DNA from: Brevibacterium album DSM 18261
Lineage (GTDB): Bacteria > Actinomycetota > Actinomycetes > Actinomycetales > Brevibacteriaceae
Direction: 5' to 3'
NCBI RefSeq assembly: GCF_000426445.1
Contig: NZ_AUFJ01000009.1
Location: 1-64,000 of the forward strand
DNA length: 64,000 bases
Shown here: piece by piece, positions 55,010 through 63,071 of the stretch
Position numbering within the stretch: position 1 is the first letter of the stretch
Layout: every line of letters begins with the position of its first letter
Notes under the pieces: generated by a model
The model's input: only the letters and a program-made list of their open reading frames with translations
The model's database searches: none
What the model was told of the DNA's origin: nothing
Program-made: the position numbers and the translations under genes

Positions 55010-55411
55010 GTGAGACAGCGCGCTCCCGCGACCCGGGCCGATGCGGGCTCCGCCTCCGCGGAGTTCGTGCTCGTGTCCGCGCTCCTCGCGCTCGTGTTCG
55101 CCTCCGTCGTCCAGCTGGGGCTCGCGATGCACGTGCGCAACACGGTCGTGGACTCGGCCATCGCCGGTGCCCGGATCGCCGCGGCCGCGGACCGCAGCCA
55201 CGCGGACGGGGCCGCGCACACCGCCCGCCTCATCCGGGCCGCGGTGAGCGAGCGCTATGCGCGCGACATCACGGTCGCCGAGGCCTCGCACGCCGGCGGA
55301 GGCATCGTCACCGTGACCGTCCGCACGCCGGTGCCGGTGCTCGGCCTGCTGAGCCCGGCAGGCACCTGGGAGCTCAGCGGCAGGGCCCTGGCCGAGGACC
55401 CGCAGCTGTGA
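55010..55411 (+). CDS. TadE-like minor pseudopilin
   Basis: The 133-residue protein from the GTG at 55010 has an N-terminal DAGSASAEFVLVSALLALVF segment: a short positive leader, a Glu within the hydrophobic helix, then a periplasmic/extracellular beta-rich domain. This is the TadE layout, where Glu after the cleavage region guides assembly. It lies 10 bp after the Flp-like gene and overlaps the next gene by 4 nt. Confidence 0.88.
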   Translation: MRQRAPATRADAGSASAEFVLVSALLALVFASVVQLGLAMHVRNTVVDSAIAGARIAAAADRSHADGAAHTARLIRAAVSERYARDITVAEASHAGGGIVTVTVRTPVPVLGLLSPAGTWELSGRALAEDPQL

Positions 55412-55920
55412 GGCGGCCTCGCCGCAGACCGGGCCGGCCCGCTCGTGTGAGGCCCCGACACGCGCGAGGACGGCCCCGGAACGTACGCCCTCGTCGCTGC
55501 GGCGTTCGCCGCAGCGACGAGGGCAGCGCCCCCATCGAGTTCGTCTTCGCCACGACGGTCCTCCTCGTCCCTCTCGTGTACCTGGTGATCGCACTCGCAC
55601 AGGTGCAGGCCGGTTCCTATGCCGCGCAGTCCACCGCGATCGACGCAGCCCGCACCGCCGCCCGCAGTCCGCATGCGGCGGCGGAGCGGGGACAGGAGCT
55701 CGGCGGACTGCATTTCGCCGATCACGGCCTCGAGGACGCGCGGTGGACCCTCGAGCTCACGTGCTCCGCCGACTGCTCACGCGCGGGCTCGCACGTCACA
55801 GCGGTCGTGGAGGCCCGCATCCCGATTCCCGGCGTGCCGCGGATCTGGAGCGACGCGCAGATCCCCGGCATCACGGTCCGCTCCCAGCACACGGACGTCG
55901 TCGCACCGTGGGAGGAGTGA
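55408..55920 (+). CDS. Second TadE/TadF-like pseudopilin
   Basis: The 170-residue protein has an Arg-rich cytoplasmic leader of about 35 residues, then DEGSAPIEFVFATTVLLVPL, a TadE-type hydrophobic helix with Glu at the usual site, then a soluble domain with one Cys pair (LTCSADC). The leader is longer than normal, so a later start is possible. GTG at 55408 overlaps the previous gene by 4 nt. Confidence 0.83.
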   Translation: MRRPRRRPGRPARVRPRHARGRPRNVRPRRCGVRRSDEGSAPIEFVFATTVLLVPLVYLVIALAQVQAGSYAAQSTAIDAARTAARSPHAAAERGQELGGLHFADHGLEDARWTLELTCSADCSRAGSHVTAVVEARIPIPGVPRIWSDAQIPGITVRSQHTDVVAPWEE

Positions 55921-55925
55921 GACCC

Positions 55926-56435
55926 GTGAACGAACGGCGACCGGGTCAGGGACCCGAGGCGCGGCACCGACGACAGGACGGGTCCGCCCGGCGGCGAGTC
56001 GGTGCGAGCCGGTGTCGCCCGAGGCGTGATCGGGGCTCGATCACTCCGCTCGCGGTGGGCTTCACGACGATCGCCCTCGCCCTCATCCTGCTCGCCGCCG
56101 TGATCACGGACATCTGGCTGGCCCACCGCAAGCTGTTCGCGCTCGCAGATTCCGCAGCCCTGGCCGCGGCCGAATCCTTCGACCCCGCAGCCGGCGAGGC
56201 GCCCGGAATCGTGCTCACCGACGAGGGCGTCACAGCCGCCGCCCGTGCGTACATCGAGGCTGTGGAGGGATCTTCACGGCTCCGGCCCATCCGCGTCACC
56301 GGCGCGAGCCCGGACGGGCTCAGCGCCGAGGTGACCCTCACCGCCGACTACTCCCCCGCCCTGCTCTCCCCGTTCGCGGAGTCCGTGACCACCCTCGAGG
56401 CGAGCGCTCTGGTCCGCGGAGCGCTGCGTCTCTGA
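55926..56435 (+). CDS. TadG-like pilus assembly protein
   Basis: The GTG at 55926 gives 169 residues. After a basic leader (1-38) comes DRGSITPLAVGFTTIALALI, the TadG-type helix, and then HRKLFALADSAALAAAESFD, the conserved motif of TadG-like/Rv3654c-type proteins. It lacks the C-terminal von Willebrand domain of longer TadG proteins. It starts 5 bp after the second TadE-like gene and ends the tad operon. Confidence 0.86.
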   Translation: MNERRPGQGPEARHRRQDGSARRRVGASRCRPRRDRGSITPLAVGFTTIALALILLAAVITDIWLAHRKLFALADSAALAAAESFDPAAGEAPGIVLTDEGVTAAARAYIEAVEGSSRLRPIRVTGASPDGLSAEVTLTADYSPALLSPFAESVTTLEASALVRGALRL

Positions 56436-56540
56436 GTCACACGGACCCGCAGGCCAGTGACGGTGATGTCACTCGAGCGGGTGGGATCGCAGCTCGGGCG
56501 GGCTGCGGTGGCGACTGTGCGTCACACACACCGCTGACGA

Positions 56541-56578
56541 GCGCCCGTCCGTGCGCACACTGCGCTGTGGACGGGCGC
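56541..56578 (+). terminator. Hairpin terminator after the tad operon
   Basis: GCGCCCGTCC (56541-56550) pairs perfectly with GGACGGGCGC (56569-56578), 18-nt loop. It lies about 105 bp after the TadG-like stop and 64 bp before the GTG at 56642, which argues for the later start of the next gene. Confidence 0.55.
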
Positions 56579-56641
56579 GGCTCCGTCCACAGTCCCACGC
56601 TCCCTCTTGCTTCGATGCTCTGCCGTGCACACGGTGGGGGC

Positions 56642-59600
56642 GTGTTCACCTCGCATCTGCACGTGGCTCAGGGCCAGCACGCACACAGTCTGGAAGTGTC
56701 CGCTCCCGGCTGGCTTCCCACCGGGTACGTGCTCGCGACCGCGCTCGCCCGGACGCAGGACGGGACGACGCACTCGGACGGGGCGGCATCGGCGGAGGCG
56801 AGGGCGCATCCGAATGCCACGGCACCACCGGGTGCGGCGGCACCGCAGGACGAGCTCTGGGCACATCACTGCACGCACCGTCCCGTACACGCCGTCGCGA
56901 CGGGCCTGCGCCTCCTCCCCCGCTCGGGTGCGCCTGCGGCGGGGAGGGCCGCGCTGGAGGCGGCCTCGGGCCCGGAGTCCGGGTTCTGCATCGAGGTGCC
57001 GCCGGGTGAGTGGACCGTGGGCAGGGGCGAGGGGCACGATGTCTGCCTCGCCGATCCCTACCTGTCCCGCGCCGGAGTCCCCCTGGTCAACAGTCCGCGC
57101 GGCATCGAGATCGGACCCGGTTCCGGAGACCGCCCGCAGACGGGGAGCGCGCTCCTCGGCGCGACCCTGCTGTGCAGCCGCGGCACGTCTGCGGCGGTGC
57201 CTGACGGTGCGGAGCAGGGCACTGAGGAGAGGGCCGACCCGAAGGCCCATCCGGCGGTGTCCCCGCATGCCGAGGATCATGTCTTCGACTGGCCGCTCCC
57301 GGCTGCGGTGACGCCCGCCCGGCCTCCTTCGTGGGTGCTGTTCGCGGTGCCCCTCCTCATCGGCCTCGTGCTCGTGCTGGTCACCCGCATGTGGTGGTTC
57401 CTGCTCTTCAGCCTCGCGGGTCCGCTCACCGCACTCATCAGCGCCCGTCTCGAACGCAGACGGGTGGCCGCCGAGACCGCCGCAGAGGACGCACGAGTGC
57501 AGGCGGAGGCCGTGCGCACGGCAGAGGCGCTCGCGGCGGCCCTGCTCGCCTTCCGCCGCCGGTTGCTCGGGGATGCGCCGCCGCCGGGGACGATCGTCCT
57601 GGGCTACGGCCGCTGTGTGGCCCCGGTCGGAGTGCGGCTGCCCCCGGATTCTGCGGACGCCTCCGCGGTGCGGACGCAGCTCCCTCCTCATGTGCGCATG
57701 GGCGCTGTCGCCCATCTTCTCTGCGAGGACGTCCCCCTCCTCGTGCCGGTGCGCACCCGTGTGGAGGTCGGCGGTGAGACGCGCTCGGTGGAGGCGGTGG
57801 TCCGCGCACTGCTCGGCGGGCTCGCCGATGCGGGAATCGGCTGCCCGCCCCTCCCCGGCATGCCGGAGGTCGCCTGGACGTGCGGGGCCGCTGGCCTGGA
57901 CGACGACAGCAGTGCGGCGCGAGGGGAAGCACAGCCGCTGAGAGCCGTCGTGGAGCTCGCACCCGATGCGGCCGAGGGATCGCTCCGGGCACGGGTGGGG
58001 GTCGTGGACGGTGCCCGGAGCACTGCGGAGACCGGGTTCGCTCCCTCACCCGAGGACGCACGCGGGGAGCTCCGCGTCATCCTCCGTCTCCGCGGGGGCG
58101 CGGGCCTCGCCGAGGCGCGCTTCCCCGCACCGGGTCTCCTCCGCAGAACACTGGAATCCTCCCGGAATGCGGGGACCCGCGAACTGTGGACCACGTGCGG
58201 TCTGCCGCTGAGCGGGACCCTCGCGGTGCACTCGCACACCGCCGCCTCGCACGTGCGCCTCCTGCGCACTCGTCTTCTGAGCGCGGGGGAACGGCCGCGG
58301 CCGGAGATCGCCCGCCTCCCGCCGGAGAGCAGCACCACGACCGAACTGCTGGCCCTCGAGGAGGCGCGTGCCCGGCAGACGGGAGGGACACCTCAGGCCG
58401 CCTCGCGCCTGTCCGCCGTGCCCCTGGGCACCGCCTGTCCACGGCCTCTCCCTCCCCGCAGGGCCGGCGGCACACCCGGGAGACCCGCGCGTCCCGATTC
58501 CGAGACGGAAGAGGCGCCCGGCGGCGAGGGAGCGGGTCTGGGCCTCGTCCGCGCGGACCTCCTCCGGCACGGACCCCACGCACTCGTCGCCGGCACCACG
58601 GGAAGCGGGAAGTCCGTCCTGCTGGAGGCCTGGCTCGAGCTCCTCTGCCGGATGCACACACCGCAGGAGCTCAGCCTCGTGCTGCTGGACTTCAAGGGAG
58701 GGGCCGGGCTCGGCCGCTTCGCCTCCGCCCCGCACACCGATGCGCTCGTGACGGATCTCGACGAGGCCGCAGCCCTCCGGGCCGTCCGCAGCATCGGCGC
58801 AGAGGTGAAGCGGAGGGAGGAGCTGCTGGCCTCGGCAGGGGCCCAGGACATCGAGGAGTACGCCTCGTGCCGCGGCGCGGTCCCGGAGGCGACCCGTCCG
58901 CGCCCCGCCCCCTCCGCTGGCCGCCCGAGTTCGGGTGCGGGTGCCGAGGCGAACATCGCGCTGCCGCCGATGCCGCGTCTCCTCGTGGTCATCGACGAGT
59001 TCCACGTGCTCGCAGGTCTGAGCGCGAAGGCCCTCGCCCAGGTGGAGCGCCTCACTGCGCTCGGCCGCTCGCTCGGGATCCATCTGGTGCTCGCGACGCA
59101 GCGGCCGGCCGGTGTCGTGACGGCACAGATGCGGGCGAACATCGCACTGCGCATCTGCCTGCGGGTCAGGGACGAGGGGGACTCGCAGGAGGTGCTTGGG
59201 GTGCCCGACGCGGCCTGGCTCAGTCCGGCTCTGCCGGGCACCGCTCTGCTCTCCGACGGACTCGGACTGCGGGCGCTCCGCAGCGGTCTGCCCGAGCGCA
59301 CAGCGGGAGCCTCTCCCCACATCCGCATCCGGGATCTCATGAGCGGCGAGACCGCCGAGGTGCCGGTCGCTTCCGAGACTGTCACGGCATCCGGGACTGT
59401 CACGGCCTCCGGGACTGCCACGGCCTCCGGGACTGTCACGGCATCCGCACCACCGGGGCCGTGCCACAGGATCATCGCACCGCCGCTGCCTGTGGTCTTC
59501 CGACCGGAAGCGGCGCGGACGACATCTGCCTCCGCCGCCCTGCCGACGGCCCCCGCTGCGGCGCCGGTCGCCCTGCTCGATCTGCCCGATTCCAACCGGC

Positions 59601-60943
59601 AGGAGGTCTGGAGCGTCAGCGGAAGTTCGGGGACGATCCTCATCTCCGGTGCGCGAGGTCAGGGGTGGAGCACTGCTGCGGAAACACTCGCACTGGCGTT
59701 CCGCAGCATCGGAGAGTGCGTGGTGCACATCGCCGCAGCGCGGAACCGACAGCCGCCTCCTGCCGCTCCGGACACCGCAGGCATACCCGCCTCCGGCCCG
59801 TGCGTGGACCCGGCGGGCATTCTCCGGCTGACGACAGATGCGGCCTGGGCCCTCGATTTCCTCCTGCGAGAGCTGGAGCGCACACCGCGGCCCTGCCGCA
59901 TCGTCGTCGACGACTGGGACGAACTGCAGCGCGCCCACGAGGGCACGGGCAGGGCGGAGCGGTTCGAACGCCTCCTGTCCGGAGGGTTCGGCGTGCGCGC
60001 CGTGGTGACCGGCACGCGACGGCTCCTCACGCACAGAATCGGGCAGGACGCCGCAACCCGGATCATATTCCCGCCGCACGGCGATCAGGACGCCGTCTAC
60101 TACGGCCTCGGCGTCGACAGGTTCGCCGGCACCTGGCCGCCCGGCCGCGCCGTCGTCTTGGGAGAGGCCGCCGCGGAGGCCGCGCGTCAGGGAGCGGACG
60201 CCCAGCTCGCCCTGTGCGCTCCGTCCTCGCCCGGGAGCACTGCCTGCAGTTCGCGCGGGGCCGCGAGCCACCCTGCTGGGCACCACCCGCTGTGGTCCGC
60301 CTTCGCCCCATCCACCGCGCCCTCCACGGCGGAGCCCGCACGAGACCTGGCAGCGCCGGCACAGTCCGCAGCTGAGCCCGCACAGGCATCCGTCCCGGTT
60401 CCGGCGCACCCTCCATCCCACGCGCCCGTCCCGATGCCGCGCCCGGTTCCGGCGCGCTCCGCGGTTCCCCACTCCTCAGAGGGCGAGGAGAACCGGCCCG
60501 GAGCGAACCAGCCCGGCGAGGTGCGCCTCGGACTCGATCCCTGCGGCCGTCCCGTGCTCTGGCGCCCGCACACGCAGGGGCGGATCCTCGCGGTGCGACT
60601 CGCACCGGGCGAGGGCAGGAGCTCCTCTCAGCTCCGCACGCTCATGGAACCGCAAGGGGTCTCCGTGCTCACGGATCTGGACGATCCGGGTCAGCGCAGG
60701 CGAATCGATGCCGCTGCCGCAGGAGGAGACTCGGTCTGCCTGGTCCTGGGTCCGACCCGCGGCGCCCGCCCCACACCGTTCGACCGCGGCAACGACCACG
60801 GACCCAGCCTGCTGCTCGGCACATGGCGCGAGTCAGGACTGCGCGCGCTGGGGCTGCGCGACCTTCCGCCCATCCCCGCGGAGGCGCATGCGCACTGGTG
60901 GCTCACAGATGACGGAGCCCTCCCTGTGAGGCTCGGCCCATGA
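56642..60943 (+). CDS. Large FtsK/SpoIIIE-type ATPase, EccC/EssC-like orphan
   Basis: From the GTG at 56642 the protein has about 1433 residues; an ATG at 56615 is also possible. Order: an N-terminal FHA-like half (about 1-230), two membrane helices (near 240-285), then FtsK/SpoIIIE domains. The first ATPase has Walker A GTTGSGKS (about 651-658) and Walker B RLLVVIDEFH (Asp785), plus LDFKGGAGLGRF. A second ATPase near 990 has a broken P-loop (ISGARGQGWST) but keeps RIVVDDWDELQ. This matches type VII secretion EccC/EssC proteins. No WXG100 or other T7SS gene is in the window. Confidence 0.82.
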   Translation: MFTSHLHVAQGQHAHSLEVSAPGWLPTGYVLATALARTQDGTTHSDGAASAEARAHPNATAPPGAAAPQDELWAHHCTHRPVHAVATGLRLLPRSGAPAAGRAALEAASGPESGFCIEVPPGEWTVGRGEGHDVCLADPYLSRAGVPLVNSPRGIEIGPGSGDRPQTGSALLGATLLCSRGTSAAVPDGAEQGTEERADPKAHPAVSPHAEDHVFDWPLPAAVTPARPPSWVLFAVPLLIGLVLVLVTRMWWFLLFSLAGPLTALISARLERRRVAAETAAEDARVQAEAVRTAEALAAALLAFRRRLLGDAPPPGTIVLGYGRCVAPVGVRLPPDSADASAVRTQLPPHVRMGAVAHLLCEDVPLLVPVRTRVEVGGETRSVEAVVRALLGGLADAGIGCPPLPGMPEVAWTCGAAGLDDDSSAARGEAQPLRAVVELAPDAAEGSLRARVGVVDGARSTAETGFAPSPEDARGELRVILRLRGGAGLAEARFPAPGLLRRTLESSRNAGTRELWTTCGLPLSGTLAVHSHTAASHVRLLRTRLLSAGERPRPEIARLPPESSTTTELLALEEARARQTGGTPQAASRLSAVPLGTACPRPLPPRRAGGTPGRPARPDSETEEAPGGEGAGLGLVRADLLRHGPHALVAGTTGSGKSVLLEAWLELLCRMHTPQELSLVLLDFKGGAGLGRFASAPHTDALVTDLDEAAALRAVRSIGAEVKRREELLASAGAQDIEEYASCRGAVPEATRPRPAPSAGRPSSGAGAEANIALPPMPRLLVVIDEFHVLAGLSAKALAQVERLTALGRSLGIHLVLATQRPAGVVTAQMRANIALRICLRVRDEGDSQEVLGVPDAAWLSPALPGTALLSDGLGLRALRSGLPERTAGASPHIRIRDLMSGETAEVPVASETVTASGTVTASGTATASGTVTASAPPGPCHRIIAPPLPVVFRPEAARTTSASAALPTAPAAAPVALLDLPDSNRQEVWSVSGSSGTILISGARGQGWSTAAETLALAFRSIGECVVHIAAARNRQPPPAAPDTAGIPASGPCVDPAGILRLTTDAAWALDFLLRELERTPRPCRIVVDDWDELQRAHEGTGRAERFERLLSGGFGVRAVVTGTRRLLTHRIGQDAATRIIFPPHGDQDAVYYGLGVDRFAGTWPPGRAVVLGEAAAEAARQGADAQLALCAPSSPGSTACSSRGAASHPAGHHPLWSAFAPSTAPSTAEPARDLAAPAQSAAEPAQASVPVPAHPPSHAPVPMPRPVPARSAVPHSSEGEENRPGANQPGEVRLGLDPCGRPVLWRPHTQGRILAVRLAPGEGRSSSQLRTLMEPQGVSVLTDLDDPGQRRRIDAAAAGGDSVCLVLGPTRGARPTPFDRGNDHGPSLLLGTWRESGLRALGLRDLPPIPAEAHAHWWLTDDGALPVRLGP
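59372..59443 (+). repeat. Four 18-bp tandem repeats in the EccC-like gene
   Basis: Four units of TCCGGGACTGTCACGGCC and close variants run head to tail from 59372 to 59443, encoding (S-G-T-V-T-A)n. Differences are single bases per unit. They sit in a linker between the first and second ATPase domains and could vary in number between strains by slippage. Confidence 0.85.
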
Positions 60944-60968
60944 AGCCGTTGAGACCCGGCCGCGCCGC

Positions 60969-62159
60969 TCAAGCGTCCTGCGAATCGCGCACCAGGGTCG
61001 TGTACTCGGCGAGGACCGCGGCGGATCCGGCATCCAGCAGTGAGTCCACCACCGCGCTCTCGGTCTCCATCTGGCTCGTCACCTCGAGCACCACGGACGT
61101 CTCGACCGAGAGCCTGGCCAGCAGTGCGCGCAGATCCTGCGGATCCCCGTTGACGCTGCCGGCGGTGAGCTCCGTCGCGCCCTCTCCCCCCGCCGCGCTC
61201 AGCGCGGGCGTGGTCCAGTCCTCCGCGCTGAGGTCCGCGAAGGTCCCAGCGACACCGGCCGCCGCGTGCGCGCCCCCGCGGGCGCTCCCGCCGACCGACT
61301 CAGGGTCCCCGCCCTCGCCCGCGGAGTCCCCCTCCTGCGCGAAGGACACGGCGAAGGCGGTGACGGGGCGCCGGTTGATGTCCGTGTCCCGCATCGGGTC
61401 ATCGGCCTCGGCGGGACGCCACAGGGCGGCACCGCGAGCACCGGCGGCCTCGGACAGGAAGCGCATGTTCACCTGGCCGAGCGTCATCTCTGCGGCAGGA
61501 TCGGCCGCATTGACCCGCTCGTACCATTCGGCGAAGGCCCGCGTGAGCGCGACGGAGCCGGTGTCGATCACCTGCAGGTCTTCGAGCGCATCGGCACCCG
61601 CCTGGCCCAGTGCGCCGGCATCGATCCGCACGATCCGCGTGCCGTACAGCTCCGCGAACCCCAGCGCGCGTGCGAACGACTCGCCCACACCCTCACCGGC
61701 AGGCACCCGGGCACGGAGGCCGAGTTCGCTCAGCTCCGTGTCCTGCGCCTGTGCGAGCACCGCATGCAGGAGCGCCCGGCCGAGCCCGCGCCCGCGCTCC
61801 TCCGGTGCCACCTCGACATGGACCCAGGCGCGCTGCGGATGCGCCGGCGACTCCGCGATCGCGGCAGCACCGACCACCACGGCCGGGCCGGCTCCGGCGG
61901 GGCTCTCGCCCTCGGAGCCCGGACCGGATGCGCTGCCGGGACGCACCTCGGCGACGACGGTCCGGACCAGCGGGGAGTCGCCGGGTTCGCGCAGCAGCGC
62001 ACGGGCGGCCAGCTGCGCCGGTGAGGCGGCATCGGGGAGGATCTCGGCCAGAGCGCGATCGTCACCGGAGCGCCATTCGCGGAGGACCACGCCGGCGGGC
62101 AGAGCCGGTTCTCCGGGGACGGGCGGCGTGGGAGGAGTCGTGGAGGTCATGGGCGTCAT
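60969..62159 (-). CDS. GNAT family N-acetyltransferase
   Basis: The 396-residue protein has one clear GNAT core with the acetyl-CoA loop VAPEERGRGLGRALLHAVLA (about 117-136), then a second, degenerate half that resembles tandem-GNAT enzymes of actinobacteria. Gly/Ala/Ser-rich insertions appear near 75-95 and 285-310. A small-molecule or mycothiol-synthase-like role is possible, but the motifs do not decide it. Two ATGs (62159, 62150) can start it. It converges with the EccC-like gene and is divergent from the purine phosphorylase with 20 bp between starts. Confidence 0.8.
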   Translation of the reverse strand: MTPMTSTTPPTPPVPGEPALPAGVVLREWRSGDDRALAEILPDAASPAQLAARALLREPGDSPLVRTVVAEVRPGSASGPGSEGESPAGAGPAVVVGAAAIAESPAHPQRAWVHVEVAPEERGRGLGRALLHAVLAQAQDTELSELGLRARVPAGEGVGESFARALGFAELYGTRIVRIDAGALGQAGADALEDLQVIDTGSVALTRAFAEWYERVNAADPAAEMTLGQVNMRFLSEAAGARGAALWRPAEADDPMRDTDINRRPVTAFAVSFAQEGDSAGEGGDPESVGGSARGGAHAAAGVAGTFADLSAEDWTTPALSAAGGEGATELTAGSVNGDPQDLRALLARLSVETSVVLEVTSQMETESAVVDSLLDAGSAAVLAEYTTLVRDSQDA

Positions 62160-62179
62160 CTCCGGTACTGTCTGGGACT

Positions 62180-63070
62180 ATGAGCGCAAGCGAACTCGTC
62201 GATCCTATCGCCGCGGCCGCCGAGGCCGCAGACATCATCAATTCCCGCGCGGGCATCGCCCGGCACGACATCGCCCTCGTCCTCGGCTCCGGCTGGGGAG
62301 GAGCGGCCGATCTCCTGGGCGAGACCGTCTCGGAGATCCCCGCCGAGGAGGTCCCCGACTTCCATGCGCCCTCCGTCCCCGGCCACGGCGGCACGCTGCG
62401 CACCATCCGCCTGGAGAACGGCGCCCATGTGCTCGTCCTCGGCGCCCGCCGTCACTTCTACGAGGGCAGGGATGCAGTCGCGACCGCCCACGGCGTCCGG
62501 ACCGCCGCCGCGGCGGGCTGCTCCACGCTCGTGCTCACCAACGGGTGCGGCGGCCTGCGCACCGAGCACGGCCCCGGCTCCGTGGTGCTCCTGAGCGATC
62601 ACATCAATCTCACGGGAGCCACGCCCCTGCAGGGCGCCACCTTCGTGGACCTCACCGACCTCTACTCGTCCCGTCTGCGCGCGCTCGCCCGCGAGATCGA
62701 CCCCGAGCTGCCCGAGGGCGTGTACGCCCAGTTCACGGGCCCGCAGTACGAGACTCCGGCCGAGGTGCGCATGGCCAAGGTCCTCGGGGCCGACCTCGTG
62801 GGCATGTCCACCGCGCTCGAGGCGATCGCGGCTCGCCATGCGGGCATGGAGATCATGGGCATGTCGCTCGTGACCAACCTCGCCGCGGGCATCCAGGAGA
62901 CGCCGCTGAGCCATGCCGAGGTCATCGAGGCCGGGCAGGCCGCGGCGCCCCGCATCGCGAAGCTGCTGGCCGATGTCACCCGGAGGATCGCCCGGGAGCT
63001 CGAGCCCGCGGCCGGGAACGCTCCGGTGGAACAGTCCTCCGCCACAGCGGCGAGCACGACGGAGGCCTGA
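62180..63070 (+). CDS. Purine nucleoside phosphorylase (trimeric PNP type)
   Basis: The 296-residue enzyme splits purine nucleosides with phosphate to base and ribose-1-phosphate. Signatures of the trimeric class are LVLGSGWGGAADLL (phosphate loop), GARRHFYEG, NGCGGL and the VGMSTALEAIAARHAGMEIM segment, with Asn in SLVTNLAAG contacting the base. TACTGT (62166-62171) lies 8 nt before the ATG without a Shine-Dalgarno, suggesting a leaderless mRNA. The phosphohexomutase gene follows after one base. Confidence 0.94.
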   Translation: MSASELVDPIAAAAEAADIINSRAGIARHDIALVLGSGWGGAADLLGETVSEIPAEEVPDFHAPSVPGHGGTLRTIRLENGAHVLVLGARRHFYEGRDAVATAHGVRTAAAAGCSTLVLTNGCGGLRTEHGPGSVVLLSDHINLTGATPLQGATFVDLTDLYSSRLRALAREIDPELPEGVYAQFTGPQYETPAEVRMAKVLGADLVGMSTALEAIAARHAGMEIMGMSLVTNLAAGIQETPLSHAEVIEAGQAAAPRIAKLLADVTRRIARELEPAAGNAPVEQSSATAASTTEA

Positions 63071-63071
63071 G

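Noticed and set aside
56567..56641. Upstream start of the EccC-like gene at ATG 56567.
   Set aside because: It would begin inside the right half of the inverted repeat 56541-56578 and adds residues with no structure; similarity to a beta-strand start begins at the GTG at 56642.
59372..59443. Short regular repeats considered as a CRISPR array.
   Set aside because: Units are contiguous 18-mers without spacers, lie inside a coding frame and no cas gene is present.
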